From Fictibacillus enclensis (GTDB lineage: Bacteria > Bacillota > Bacilli > Bacillales > Fictibacillaceae), in the NCBI RefSeq assembly GCF_001457035.1, contig NZ_KQ758617.1:1550001-1614000 (forward strand): DNA of 64,000 nt, written 5' to 3'. The position numbers were made by a program, and so were the translations under genes. How positions within the stretch are numbered: position 1 is the stretch's first letter; every line of letters begins with the position of its first letter. Positions 23,104 to 32,343 of the stretch are shown here, piece after piece. The notes under the pieces are model-generated. The model did not search any database. It worked only from the letters and a program-made list of their open reading frames with translations, and was not told the DNA's origin.

Positions 23104-25848
23104 TTAGTCATTGTCTGCAGGTGACGGTGCTTTGCTTTCGGGTTGCTGAGCCACTACATCAGGCGCAAGAGGAGCTTTATCTCCCGGAAATGGAGTATCA
23201 AACCCTTTTGTTGCATACCAGACGGCGTGATTTAACATATTGGCGTTGACTTCATCTGGTGAAGCGGTTTTTCCGCTCAAGAACTTTTTGTTCTTATTTG
23301 ACCACTCCGTCCATTTCTGCGCCAGTATTTTTGAAGTTGATGTCGTATCTTCTGTATTGGCTAGTGCAGCAGTATTAGCTTTGGGCTGGCCGTTCAGGGT
23401 ATCCAGCGGAATGCGGCTACCTTCAGCTTTATACGGTGTAAAATCAGGCTTGTTCGTAAAAATTTCGCTCATTGGCTGAGCAGCCGCATCGTTTTGGTTC
23501 ATTGCTGGAAGTCCAAGGATTTGTTCAATACTTCGAACCATGTTGATAACGGTCCAATAACGGCTGTTGGTAATCTCCTTTTTAACCCAAGGACTTATAA
23601 CATAAGCCGGTTCCCGGTGTCCGTCTACATGGTCCAATCCGTTCTGTGCATCATCTTCTGTAACGAAGATCACGGAGTCCTTCCAATACGGACTATGAGA
23701 AATAAGATCAACTATTTTGCCGACAGCCAAATCATTGTCTGCCACCATGGCCTGCGGGGTAGGATTCCCGGTGGCTGTTCCTGCTGTATGATCATTCGTT
23801 ACCCAAAGCGTATTTAATGCAGGAAGATCATTATTTTTTACATGTTTCTCAAATTTCTTTTTGAAGATTTCAAAACGGTATTGATCTGGAATGTTCATAT
23901 CAAACGTTGGGTAAGGTTTGTGCGTGATTGGTCCTAATGATGGAATATCGTAAGTAGCTTTATAATGGCCAACCGGAACATGAAGATCTCCTTCCTGTTT
24001 ACCAGAAAGTTTTAAATAATCATTGTACCAGTCTGTCCACGTTCCAAACTCTTCCGGCCCGACAAAGCCGGTGGTATCTTCTCCAAAGTTTTCTACAGAA
24101 ACATTATATTTACGGGCTTGGTCCCATAGATGTCCAGTCGGTGCATAGGCCATTGGATCTCCTGCTCCACCGGGGTAGCTTCTTACGTTAGCTGTATCGG
24201 TTTCTTTGTCTTCGTAATCTGTATTGGTTCCTTGCATCACCCATTGATGGCCACTTGCTGATTGAATCCCTGACACATAAAAATTGTCCAGAAGCGGAAA
24301 AGTGTTAGCCAGCTTATGAAAATTCGGTGTCACTTCTTCACCAAACTGAGTGATGGCCGGTTCGCCATTGCCCTTTCCTAAATCACCGAGTACCTGGTCA
24401 TACGTTCTGTTCTCCTTAATAATGTAAAATACATGCTTAATGGTAGAAGGCTCACCTACCCGTTCCGGCATGGCAACCGGCTTTTTGTTTGGGCGGCCCT
24501 TGGCATTTAAATCTTTTAAGCCATACCAATTGTTATTTTCATACACTTTCTTTGTCCCTTTAATTATGTCTCCCGGTGACGGAATCGGCATCAGTGATAT
24601 CGACCCAACCTGAGCATAGGAAGAGTGGCCGGAAACCGTAATACCCTGAATAGTGGATGTCCTTGCCGGTCCAAGAGAGCCGACTCCATCAGCATTTGCC
24701 ACAATGAGTCGTTTATTTTTGGAATCCATTGCCATATCTACCGGGAACCAAGCGGTTGGCAGCAAACCGAGAAGTTCCGGTTTCTTTTTTGGTCCCTGCC
24801 AGTCATAGACGGCTACAGCGTTTGCTCTTCCTAATGTTACAAGCAAACGGTGATCATCCAGCATTTTAATCGAGTTTGGTGCTGCTCCCTTTTTCGATTT
24901 AGGATATGGCTTTACATCAATGGTTTGAACCACTTTATTTGTTTTTGTGTTGATAACGGATACAGAATCACTGTTGGTATTCGTTACAAATAAATACTGA
25001 CCGGATTGCGTCATTCTTTCAGGCTGGACGCCCACTTTAATGTTTTTGATTACTTTCTTGGTGTTAAGGTCTATGACTGAAACGGTTCCTGTTGACGTCG
25101 CCCCTGTTTTCTTGTTAATGACCACCTGTGTCCCGGAAGAATCAACGGTGGCATCACCAGGCTTTGGCTTTCTTCCTCCCTGATTGGTTACATATGCCTT
25201 ATCTCCGTCTATCCAAACACCGGTGGGCGCATTTTCAACCGCGATTTTGGATGTGATTTCCCCGGTTTTCGGATCGATCAGCCCCAGACTGTTATCCCGA
25301 TTTAGCGCAACAAGGAGTTGTCCATTTTGCGCTACCCTGATATCGAGAGGATTAATATTTCCGCCTGCAGCTGCCTCAGGAAGGTCATATGTCGCTTTAA
25401 CTGATGGAGTTCCATCTTGAGCGACAGACATGACAACAACTTTACCAGTTTTGCCGGTTGAACCTGTTGCATATAACTCTTTTCCGTCCTGAGAATAGGC
25501 TACACCCCACATGTGAGAAAGTTTCAATTTAAAACTTGTAGCCATAAGTTTCCCGGTCTCAAGATTGATCACATTTAATCCATTTCCGCCATAATCTGTT
25601 CTTCCATTTAATGATACTGCTGTCTTACCATTCGGATGAACTGCCAGTGAAATAGGATTTCCGCCAAATTCAATTTGCTTGCCGGCAGGTGTTACGAGTT
25701 GGTTGACCGGAGTTACCACTTTACCGCTGGGCTGCCGACCGACCAGTTTTTTACCGAAAGGATCCTGTACCGTGGCATATACGCTTGCCGAGCCAAGCAG
25801 AACAGTGCTGAGCGCGATCCCCGTTATGAACTTTTTCTTGTTTTTCAA
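23104..25848 (-). CDS. Exported bifunctional YncE-type beta-propeller / phosphoesterase
   Basis: Secreted protein of about 914 residues. Signal peptide KKFITGIALSTVLLGSASVYA. Residues about 50-430 are a YncE-like beta-propeller with repeated VxVIDxxTxKVxxxIxVG units (SVSVINTKTNKVVQTIDVKP). Residues about 480-830 are an alkaline phosphatase-like phosphoesterase domain: HVFYIIKENRTYDQVLGDLG, FPLLDNFYVSG, SVIFVTEDDAQNGLDHVDGH. The tail is Pro/Ala-rich. A TTG at 25848 is the likely start (GGAGAGAGG 6 nt upstream); the ATG at 25869 has no ribosome site. Homologues are annotated as bifunctional YncE/alkaline phosphatase proteins; substrate unknown. Monocistronic. Confidence 0.82.
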   Translation of the reverse strand: MKNKKKFITGIALSTVLLGSASVYATVQDPFGKKLVGRQPSGKVVTPVNQLVTPAGKQIEFGGNPISLAVHPNGKTAVSLNGRTDYGGNGLNVINLETGKLMATSFKLKLSHMWGVAYSQDGKELYATGSTGKTGKVVVMSVAQDGTPSVKATYDLPEAAAGGNINPLDIRVAQNGQLLVALNRDNSLGLIDPKTGEITSKIAVENAPTGVWIDGDKAYVTNQGGRKPKPGDATVDSSGTQVVINKKTGATSTGTVSVIDLNTKKVIKNIKVGVQPERMTQSGQYLFVTNTNSDSVSVINTKTNKVVQTIDVKPYPKSKKGAAPNSIKMLDDHRLLVTLGRANAVAVYDWQGPKKKPELLGLLPTAWFPVDMAMDSKNKRLIVANADGVGSLGPARTSTIQGITVSGHSSYAQVGSISLMPIPSPGDIIKGTKKVYENNNWYGLKDLNAKGRPNKKPVAMPERVGEPSTIKHVFYIIKENRTYDQVLGDLGKGNGEPAITQFGEEVTPNFHKLANTFPLLDNFYVSGIQSASGHQWVMQGTNTDYEDKETDTANVRSYPGGAGDPMAYAPTGHLWDQARKYNVSVENFGEDTTGFVGPEEFGTWTDWYNDYLKLSGKQEGDLHVPVGHYKATYDIPSLGPITHKPYPTFDMNIPDQYRFEIFKKKFEKHVKNNDLPALNTLWVTNDHTAGTATGNPTPQAMVADNDLAVGKIVDLISHSPYWKDSVIFVTEDDAQNGLDHVDGHREPAYVISPWVKKEITNSRYWTVINMVRSIEQILGLPAMNQNDAAAQPMSEIFTNKPDFTPYKAEGSRIPLDTLNGQPKANTAALANTEDTTSTSKILAQKWTEWSNKNKKFLSGKTASPDEVNANMLNHAVWYATKGFDTPFPGDKAPLAPDVVAQQPESKAPSPADND

Positions 25849-25975
25849 CAATTGCCTCTCTCCTGTCATTTGGTATGTATTTCTAGATTAGAATACTCCT
25901 CCACTATTAATCTTTCTTTACGTTAACGTAAATTTAATTGATTAATAATGTAAAATATTCAAATTATTTCTTAAT

Positions 25976-26013
25976 GAATGAAACCTGCAGCATGGTTGCT
26001 GCAGGTTTCATTC
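25976..26013 (-). terminator. Hairpin terminator after RND gene
   Basis: A 16-bp perfect stem (GAATGAAACCTGCAGC and its complement) with a 6-nt loop, overlapping the stop codon of the RND gene. The following U-tract on the minus strand is weak (ATTAAGAAATAATTTG), so termination may be partial. Confidence 0.55.
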
Positions 26014-29000
26014 AGGCATATTTTTTTTGCTCGTGTTCTGTACGGTCAGGCAGTGCCTTTCTGTTCATCCACTTATAAAAAATCGGAATAATGATCAAGC
26101 TGCAAAAAGTGGAAGTGACTAAGCCTCCAATGACAACAATACCCAGAGTTTGTGATACCACAGCATCCTGACGTGAAGAAAGTGCCAAAGGAAGAACCGT
26201 TAATACCGTCGTAAGAGCAGTTGTTATAATGGGGCGTGCCCTTGTTATAGCAGCAAAACGAACAGCCTCCTCAAGATAAGCTCCTCTTGCAATATTTCTT
26301 TCGATTTTATCCACAATGACGATTCCGTTGGTAACTACAATTCCTGTTAGCATTAATAATCCAACCAAAGCTGCCAAATCCCATTCCAGCCGGAAGATGA
26401 CCATGGCGATGACTGAGCCGATAAATGCTAATGGAACACATATTAGAACAGATAATGGTCCCTTCCAGCCCTTAAATACCAAACTGACAATCATAAGTAC
26501 GAGCAGAAAGGAAAAGGCGAGAGCTATGGCCATTTCATACATCATTTCATTAACTTGCTCCGGTATGCCAGAAAATGAATACTGAATATTCTCTGGTAAA
26601 TCCAGTTTTTCCATTTCATCCTTCACTTGCCTTGAAACACCACCCAGATCACTGGAGGTGATATTTGCGGTCACTTCTGCATATGGCTTTCCGGCTTTTT
26701 CCTGAATTTCCGTACCATCTTTATCTGCCTCAACCGTTGCCAGCTCACGGAGCTTCACTTGCTGTCCCTTGTTTGCAGTAAACGTTTCATTACTGAGCCG
26801 GGCTAAGGCATCAGATGCCTCTTCATTCTGATTTAAACTCTGAGTATTTTTGAAAACAACCGGGAATGAAGTGTCATTAATGTTGAATTGTCCGATGGCT
26901 CCTTCAGAAGTATAGTACTGTATTCGCTGGAGCACATCACTTTCCTTAATGCCATTCCGTTCAATCGCTTTTTGATCAAGATTGATGCGATACCCTTTCA
27001 CCGTTCCTTCCTGGTCTGCCATGTTCTCAACCGCAAGCCCGGGAATATGTGAAAGATGCTGCCCTATACTTTGCGCCATAGCTTCCAATGTCTCGGGGGC
27101 TGCTCCTGTAAGATTAATCTTTAACTGAGAATCATCTCCCGCTATTCGTTGATTGGTTACGGTATAAATTGCTTTTCCTGACCGTGCATCCAGTTGTTTT
27201 TGCAATACTTTCATAAACGAATTAACATCAGTTCCTTGTTTTAGGCTAACCAATAAATTGGCCACGTTTGGCTTTTGAATCCAACCGCCCCCTGCATCAA
27301 AAACATCATCTGATTCCGGGGTGAACGATGATCCAAGCAAAGAAGAAAACCCGCTTACCTTTTTGTTTGCTTTTAACTCCCCTTCAAGTTTTTCAACTTC
27401 AGCTTCCATATTTTCTAATGATGTGGTTTGGGGTAATTCCAGACGCACGCCAATTTGACCTGGTTTATGGGCCATTGGAAGAAAATTGACCGGCAAAAAA
27501 GCAGCTCCCACACCACTTAGAACAAATAGGACAAGGATGATCGCAACAATTCTCTTTTCATATTGGAACCCCCAATGAAACAGCATTCTGGCGTGTGTTT
27601 CAAGTGGATCCTGGCTTTTTCCTGGACTTGTTTTCCAGACTACATAATAAAGTGCAGGAACGATAAACATGGCAACAGCAAGAGAAATAACAAGCGCGAT
27701 AACCACCGACCAGGCAAAACCGGAAAAAGCAGAACGGATCAGTCCTCCGATCAACGCGATTGGGATATAAACAGCTATTGTTGTTGCAGTTGAGGAAACG
27801 ATGGCAGGCAGCATTTCAGCAACCGCTCCAACTACTAGTTGTTTTCTAATTCTTCCGCCAGCCTCCTGTATTTTTCGGTTCATATTATCCAGAATTACAA
27901 TGGAATCATCAACCACACGTCCCATTGCAACAATTAACCCGGAAACTGTCAGCAGGTTTAAACTTATTCCCATCGTGTACAAAATCCCTGTTGTTGCCAG
28001 TAAACAAACGGGCAGAGATAAAACGATAAGCAACGTTGAACGCACCTGACGGAAAAAGAGGAAGACACAAATCATGGAAAAGAGACATCCGAGCAATCCT
28101 TCTTTTACCAGACCCTGTAATGAAGTGTTTACTTCCTGGCTTTGATCAAATAAAATAACCGATTTAACTTCATGGTTCTTAATTTCAGGTATAGCACTCA
28201 GTTTGCTTTTTACCCGTTCGCCTACTTCTGTGATGGTAGATTCGGAAGTTTTTAGTACATCAAGCTGCACACTCGGTGATCCATTTGTCCGTGAAATGGT
28301 TTGAAGATTGACAACAGCATTAGAAATATCAGCTACACGGAAAAGAGGTATTGTATGACCATCCTGTCGCTTGATTGGCAACTGCATGAGATCATTTTTA
28401 GATAATATCCAGCCGGTGACTTGAATGGGAAAAGAAGAGATTTGATTAGCCACATTGCCTTGAAGCATGGTTGAATGTTTCTTTTCCAATGCGGATTGTA
28501 CATCATCAATCGACAATCCTTCTTTCTTCAGCTTTTCAGGATTTAATTGTAAAGAGTAACCCGCGTTTCCGCCGCCAGTAACTTTTATATCTTTGACACC
28601 TGGTACCGTTTTTAGTTCATTCCCGATCTCTTCCTGTATCAGGGTCCTTAAGCCGTTTTCTGTCACATTGGCAGATGAACTGGTCAGATTGATGCTCATG
28701 ATCGGAAACGAATGAGTACTTAACCGGGTAACAACTGGCTTCTTTAACCCAGAAGGCAATTGCAAATCATCAATAGCCGCACGTACATCCGTTTCTGCTT
28801 GTTTCATATCGTAGCTCATGGGAAAATTGAGCCGCAAGAATGAGCCTCCCTGATACGAACTTGTCTCAATGTCCTGAAGGCCGTCAACCACTCTGACGGC
28901 TTGTTCAATAGGTTTGGTAATAGAGGTTTTCACTTGATCGGCTGAGAAATTCTGAGCTTGAGCAGAAACAGTTAGAGTCGCATTGCTGATCTCCGGCAGA

Positions 29001-29110
29001 TAATCCCGCTGAATCTTCCAGGCGCCGACAGCACCCCAGACCATAATTAATACGATTAACGTAATCATAAGTATGGCGCGGTTCATTACCGCATTGAGAA
29101 TTGACTTCAT
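26012..29110 (-). CDS. RND efflux pump (AcrB/SwrC-like)
   Basis: Resistance-nodulation-division transporter, 1032 residues, with 12 expected membrane helices and two large extracellular loops. Seen: N-terminal helix then IQRDYLPEISNATLTVSAQA, SMSYDMKQAETDVRAAIDDL-type porter-domain sequence, VAMGRVVDDSIVILDNMNRK (TM4 with the proton-relay aspartate, one D where many have two), LLMLTGIVVTNGIVIVDKIE and ITRARPIITTALTTVLTVLP near the end. ATG at 29110 has AAGGGGGGATA upstream. Length and motifs resemble Bacillus SwrC/YerP, a lipopeptide exporter. No membrane-fusion partner gene is adjacent. Proton-driven export of an amphiphile is the likely role. Confidence 0.85.
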   Translation of the reverse strand: MKSILNAVMNRAILMITLIVLIMVWGAVGAWKIQRDYLPEISNATLTVSAQAQNFSADQVKTSITKPIEQAVRVVDGLQDIETSSYQGGSFLRLNFPMSYDMKQAETDVRAAIDDLQLPSGLKKPVVTRLSTHSFPIMSINLTSSSANVTENGLRTLIQEEIGNELKTVPGVKDIKVTGGGNAGYSLQLNPEKLKKEGLSIDDVQSALEKKHSTMLQGNVANQISSFPIQVTGWILSKNDLMQLPIKRQDGHTIPLFRVADISNAVVNLQTISRTNGSPSVQLDVLKTSESTITEVGERVKSKLSAIPEIKNHEVKSVILFDQSQEVNTSLQGLVKEGLLGCLFSMICVFLFFRQVRSTLLIVLSLPVCLLATTGILYTMGISLNLLTVSGLIVAMGRVVDDSIVILDNMNRKIQEAGGRIRKQLVVGAVAEMLPAIVSSTATTIAVYIPIALIGGLIRSAFSGFAWSVVIALVISLAVAMFIVPALYYVVWKTSPGKSQDPLETHARMLFHWGFQYEKRIVAIILVLFVLSGVGAAFLPVNFLPMAHKPGQIGVRLELPQTTSLENMEAEVEKLEGELKANKKVSGFSSLLGSSFTPESDDVFDAGGGWIQKPNVANLLVSLKQGTDVNSFMKVLQKQLDARSGKAIYTVTNQRIAGDDSQLKINLTGAAPETLEAMAQSIGQHLSHIPGLAVENMADQEGTVKGYRINLDQKAIERNGIKESDVLQRIQYYTSEGAIGQFNINDTSFPVVFKNTQSLNQNEEASDALARLSNETFTANKGQQVKLRELATVEADKDGTEIQEKAGKPYAEVTANITSSDLGGVSRQVKDEMEKLDLPENIQYSFSGIPEQVNEMMYEMAIALAFSFLLVLMIVSLVFKGWKGPLSVLICVPLAFIGSVIAMVIFRLEWDLAALVGLLMLTGIVVTNGIVIVDKIERNIARGAYLEEAVRFAAITRARPIITTALTTVLTVLPLALSSRQDAVVSQTLGIVVIGGLVTSTFCSLIIIPIFYKWMNRKALPDRTEHEQKKYA

Positions 29111-29279
29111 TTTATCCCCCCCTTTTGTTTTGTTGATTACCATGGATCTTTGATTTATGTAAATTTTTCCTGTTACTAGTCCAGTATAAAACCCTTGTGT
29201 AAAAACCTTGTTAATTCAGCGTAAAAGAATTGTATATTGTTAAATACTTTTCTTGTAAACTATTTCTCCATACAAAAAA

Positions 29280-29305
29280 CCCCTTAACACGTAAATGTTA
29301 AGGGG
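29280..29305 (-). terminator. Rho-independent terminator after sugar operon
   Basis: CCCCTTAACA/TGTTAAGGGG, a 10-bp perfect stem with a 6-nt loop, followed on the minus strand by TTTTTTGTATGG, 15 bp after the last gene of the ABC/oxidoreductase operon. Confidence 0.9.
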
Positions 29306-29319
29306 CGCTTTCTATTTGA

Positions 29320-30522
29320 CTAACTTTTTACTGAGGGTTCTGCTCTTTTAAAAACGTCGGACAGGGTAACCCATTGCTTTGTTTGTGCCGATTCCTGCAC
29401 TGCTTCCAATATCGCCTGGTTCCGGACTCCGTCAACAAAGTTTGGTAGCGGACTGTATCCTTGATCAATGCCATTCATCAATTCCACCATCAGGTTGGTG
29501 AAGGTATGCTCGTAACCTATGATATGGGCTGCCGGCCAGTAGGCGCCTGCATAAGGGTGGACCTCTTCGGTACAATTTATGGTTCTGAACCCCTGAAGTC
29601 CGTCTTCATCCTGATGAAAATAGACATCAAGATTGTTCATGTTTTCCATATCCCAACGAATGGATCCTTTTTCTCCGTTGATCTCAAACCTGTTTCCGTT
29701 TCGGTTGCCTCCTGCAAAGCGTGTAGCTTCAAATGTTCCGATGGCACCGTTTTCAAAACGGGCGAGGAATACACTTGCATCGTCTACCTCAACAGGCCCT
29801 TTTTGTTCGGATGATCCTTTGCCACTTAATCCAGAACTGTCCTCCACAATGGGCCGTTCTTTAATGAATGTTTCCATAATCCCGCTGACTTCCTTGAATT
29901 CTCCGACTAAAAAACGGGCAAGATCGATGCTGTGTGCGGCCAAGTCACCCAATGCACCGGAGCCGCAGACCTCTTTGCTCAACCGCCAAACCAGTGGAAA
30001 TTCGGGGTCCATGATCCAATCCTGCAAATAGGTCGCCCGGATATGATAGATTCGACCCAACCGGCCTTCTTCGATCAGTTTTTTTGCCCACTGTACAGCC
30101 GGAGCAAACCGGTAGTTATGGTTGATCATATGTACCACACCATTTTTCTCCACCGCATCCAGCATCCGTTGGGATTGTTCCAGCGTCAAAGCCAGCGGCT
30201 TCTCGCAAAAAACATGTTTGCCGGCTTGTGCGGCTGCAATAGCAATCTCTGCATGACTGTTGTTAGGAGTTACAATATCAATGAGATCAATGTCATCACG
30301 TGCAATCAGTTTTCGCCAATCTGTTTCATAGCTTTGCCAGCCCATGGTGGCTGCCGCTTCTTTCACGCCTTCTTCATTGCGTCCGCAGATGGCTTGCAGG
30401 ACCGGCTTCGCCTTTGTGTCAAAGTAAAACGATACATCCCGGTACGCATGAGAATGCGCTTTTCCCATAAACTTATAGCCGACCAGTCCTACCCTTACCT
30501 GCTTTTGGTTTACGCCCACCAC
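29320..30522 (-). CDS. Gfo/Idh/MocA family oxidoreductase (operon-distal)
   Basis: NAD(P)-dependent sugar or cyclitol dehydrogenase family, 400 residues. Seen: Rossmann motif VGLVGYKFMGKAHSHAYRDV, catalytic EKPLAL (lysine of the EKP signature), MINHNYRFAPAVQWAKKLIE and a GDLAAHSIDLARFLVGEF active-site helix. GTG start overlaps the end of the isomerase/epimerase gene by 13 bp, so the two are translationally coupled. It is last in the operon, before a terminator. Such enzymes oxidise a hydroxyl (often C3 of a glucoside or a myo-inositol ring). Together with the second family member at 34549 and a TIM-barrel isomerase it suggests an oxidative sugar route (inference). Confidence 0.83.
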   Translation of the reverse strand: MVGVNQKQVRVGLVGYKFMGKAHSHAYRDVSFYFDTKAKPVLQAICGRNEEGVKEAAATMGWQSYETDWRKLIARDDIDLIDIVTPNNSHAEIAIAAAQAGKHVFCEKPLALTLEQSQRMLDAVEKNGVVHMINHNYRFAPAVQWAKKLIEEGRLGRIYHIRATYLQDWIMDPEFPLVWRLSKEVCGSGALGDLAAHSIDLARFLVGEFKEVSGIMETFIKERPIVEDSSGLSGKGSSEQKGPVEVDDASVFLARFENGAIGTFEATRFAGGNRNGNRFEINGEKGSIRWDMENMNNLDVYFHQDEDGLQGFRTINCTEEVHPYAGAYWPAAHIIGYEHTFTNLMVELMNGIDQGYSPLPNFVDGVRNQAILEAVQESAQTKQWVTLSDVFKRAEPSVKS

Positions 30523-31478
30523 ATCTCAACAGCTCCTTCTTCAATCAATTTGTCCTTTAAAAAGGCTACTGCTTTTGTGAATCCTTCTTCGACACTCATC
30601 AATCCATCTTCATGCTCAATGCTGATTGCTCCGTTATAACCAATCGTTTGAAGAGCGCTGATGATATCCCTCCATGTATCTTCTCCATGGCCGTAACCCA
30701 CGGTTCTGAACACCCACGACCGGTTGGCGATGTCGCTATAACTCTTTGTATCAAGTACACCATTTAATGGATGGTTTTGTCCATCAATTTTTGTGTCTTT
30801 AGCATGAAAATGAAAGAGCGCTTTTTCTCTTCCAAGTGCCCGGATGCAGGCGACCGGATCCATCCCCTGCCAAAAATAATGGCTTGGATCAAAGTTTGCG
30901 CCAATTTGGTTGCCACATTCTCTTCGTAATCGAAGCAGCGTTTCCGTATTGTATACAACAAATCCGGGATGCGGCTCGATGGCTGCTTTTACGCCATGTT
31001 CTTTTAGAAACTCATTTTGCTCCTTCCAATACGGAATGACTTTTTCGTTCCATTGCCAATCCACAACTTCAGAAAAATCGGTCGGCCAAGGGCATGTGAT
31101 CCACACAGGATGAAGAGAATATTCGGATTCACCCGGACACCCCGAGAAAGTAACTACCTGTTCAACACCCAGTTTTGCGGCCAGGCGAACCGTATCCTGA
31201 AAGATCCGATGGTGCTCTTCTGCAATATTTTGATTGGGATGCAACGGGTTGCCGTGGCAGCTGAGGGCACTGATCTGAATCCCCCGTGACTGCAGTGCGT
31301 ATTTAAAGTCATTCAACTTTGATTCATCCGCCAGCAATTCAGCTGGCTTGCAATGGGCATCACCGATATAGCCTCCAGTGCCGATTTCTACCGTATCCAG
31401 CCCACTTTCCTTTATGTAATCCAAAGCTTCTTCAAATGTCTTTTTTGAAAATAACACAGCAAATACTCCTAATTTCAT
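30510..31478 (-). CDS. Sugar phosphate isomerase/epimerase family protein
   Basis: TIM-barrel (xylose isomerase-like/AP endonuclease 2 fold) protein of 322 residues. Seen: MKLGVFAVLFSKKTFEEALD, GLDTVEIGTGGYIGDAH, SALSCHGNPLHPN, KAAIEPHPGFVVY (metal glutamate), GANFDPSHYFWQG (metal aspartate/histidine), FHFHAKDTKI and AISIEHEDGLM (final glutamate). These ligands are complete, so it should be active with a divalent metal. ATG at 31478 has AAAGGAGAGAG upstream; the open frame upstream of it overlaps the permease end and is rejected. Predicted to act on an oxidised sugar or inosose made by a neighbouring dehydrogenase. Confidence 0.83.
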   Translation of the reverse strand: MKLGVFAVLFSKKTFEEALDYIKESGLDTVEIGTGGYIGDAHCKPAELLADESKLNDFKYALQSRGIQISALSCHGNPLHPNQNIAEEHHRIFQDTVRLAAKLGVEQVVTFSGCPGESEYSLHPVWITCPWPTDFSEVVDWQWNEKVIPYWKEQNEFLKEHGVKAAIEPHPGFVVYNTETLLRLRRECGNQIGANFDPSHYFWQGMDPVACIRALGREKALFHFHAKDTKIDGQNHPLNGVLDTKSYSDIANRSWVFRTVGYGHGEDTWRDIISALQTIGYNGAISIEHEDGLMSVEEGFTKAVAFLKDKLIEEGAVEMWWA

Positions 31479-31506
31479 CGAACTCTCTCCTTTTTTGATT
31501 TTCTGA

Positions 31507-32343
31507 TTATTTAACAGACCCGGAGGCCAGTCCTCCAACGATATGTTTTTGAAACGCGATAAAAATAATGATGATCGGAATAACACAAACGGTTGCCACC
31601 GCCATCAAAGAGTTCCAATCGGTTCCATATTGCCCGACAAAGGTATACAAATGGACCGTTAATGGCCGGACGCTTTTGTCCGTGGTCAAAATTAAAGCAA
31701 ACAGCAAGTCCCCCCAGGCATGTAAAAAGCAGAAAGATCCAACTGTCAGGAGGCCGGGCTTTGCCAGCGGCAGAACGATTTTCCAAAATGCGGCAAAGCG
31801 GTTACATCCATCAATGACCGCTGCTTCTTCAAGCCCTTTTGGAATGGACATGAAAAATGGGCGAAGCACAAGTATGGCAAATGGCATGGAAAGCGTGGCA
31901 TTGGCAATGATCAAGGATATAAAATGGTTTAATAGATGAAGTTTAGAAAACAAGATAAAGAACGGTAAAGCAAGCATGATGTTCGGAAGCATCTGGACGA
32001 CCAGCAAAAATCCAATCATCCAGCCCTTTCCTCTCAACTCCAGACGGGCCAGCGCATAGGCGAATGGTGAAGCAAACAGCAAGGTCAATATCATGGAACC
32101 TGTTGCGATAATAACACTGTTTAAAAAGAATCTCAGAATCTCGGTATCTTGTATAAAATTTTTCACATAAGCTTGGAACTGTATCTCGTGAGGGATGATC
32201 TGTGGAGTGGTAGCCAAAATGCCAGACATCGGTTTTATGGATGTGGTGACCATCCAGTATACAGGGAACAGAAAAATGATGGTCGAAATGACAGCAATGG
32301 CCGTCGTAAAATATTTATTGTTGACCTTCGGGAGCGAATTCAT
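31507..32343 (-). CDS. Carbohydrate ABC transporter permease (MalG-type)
   Basis: Inner-membrane permease of 278 residues, six predicted helices. Seen: LFPVYWMVTTSIKP after the first helix and the EAA loop GLEEAAVIDGCNRFAAFWKI-VLPLAKPG, which docks the ATPase. ATG at 32343 overlaps the stop of the MalF-type permease by one base (TAATG) with AAGGAGG upstream. Works with the permease at 32343-33284 and the binding protein at 33303-34523. No ATPase is encoded in the operon; in Bacillus such importers share the MsmX ATPase (established). Confidence 0.88.
   Translation of the reverse strand: MNSLPKVNNKYFTTAIAVISTIIFLFPVYWMVTTSIKPMSGILATTPQIIPHEIQFQAYVKNFIQDTEILRFFLNSVIIATGSMILTLLFASPFAYALARLELRGKGWMIGFLLVVQMLPNIMLALPFFILFSKLHLLNHFISLIIANATLSMPFAILVLRPFFMSIPKGLEEAAVIDGCNRFAAFWKIVLPLAKPGLLTVGSFCFLHAWGDLLFALILTTDKSVRPLTVHLYTFVGQYGTDWNSLMAVATVCVIPIIIIFIAFQKHIVGGLASGSVK

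Noticed and set aside
29932-30639. 235-codon plus-strand frame
   Set aside because: Antisense to two overlapping, well-supported genes (Gfo/Idh oxidoreductase and isomerase); no ribosome site or recognisable domain.
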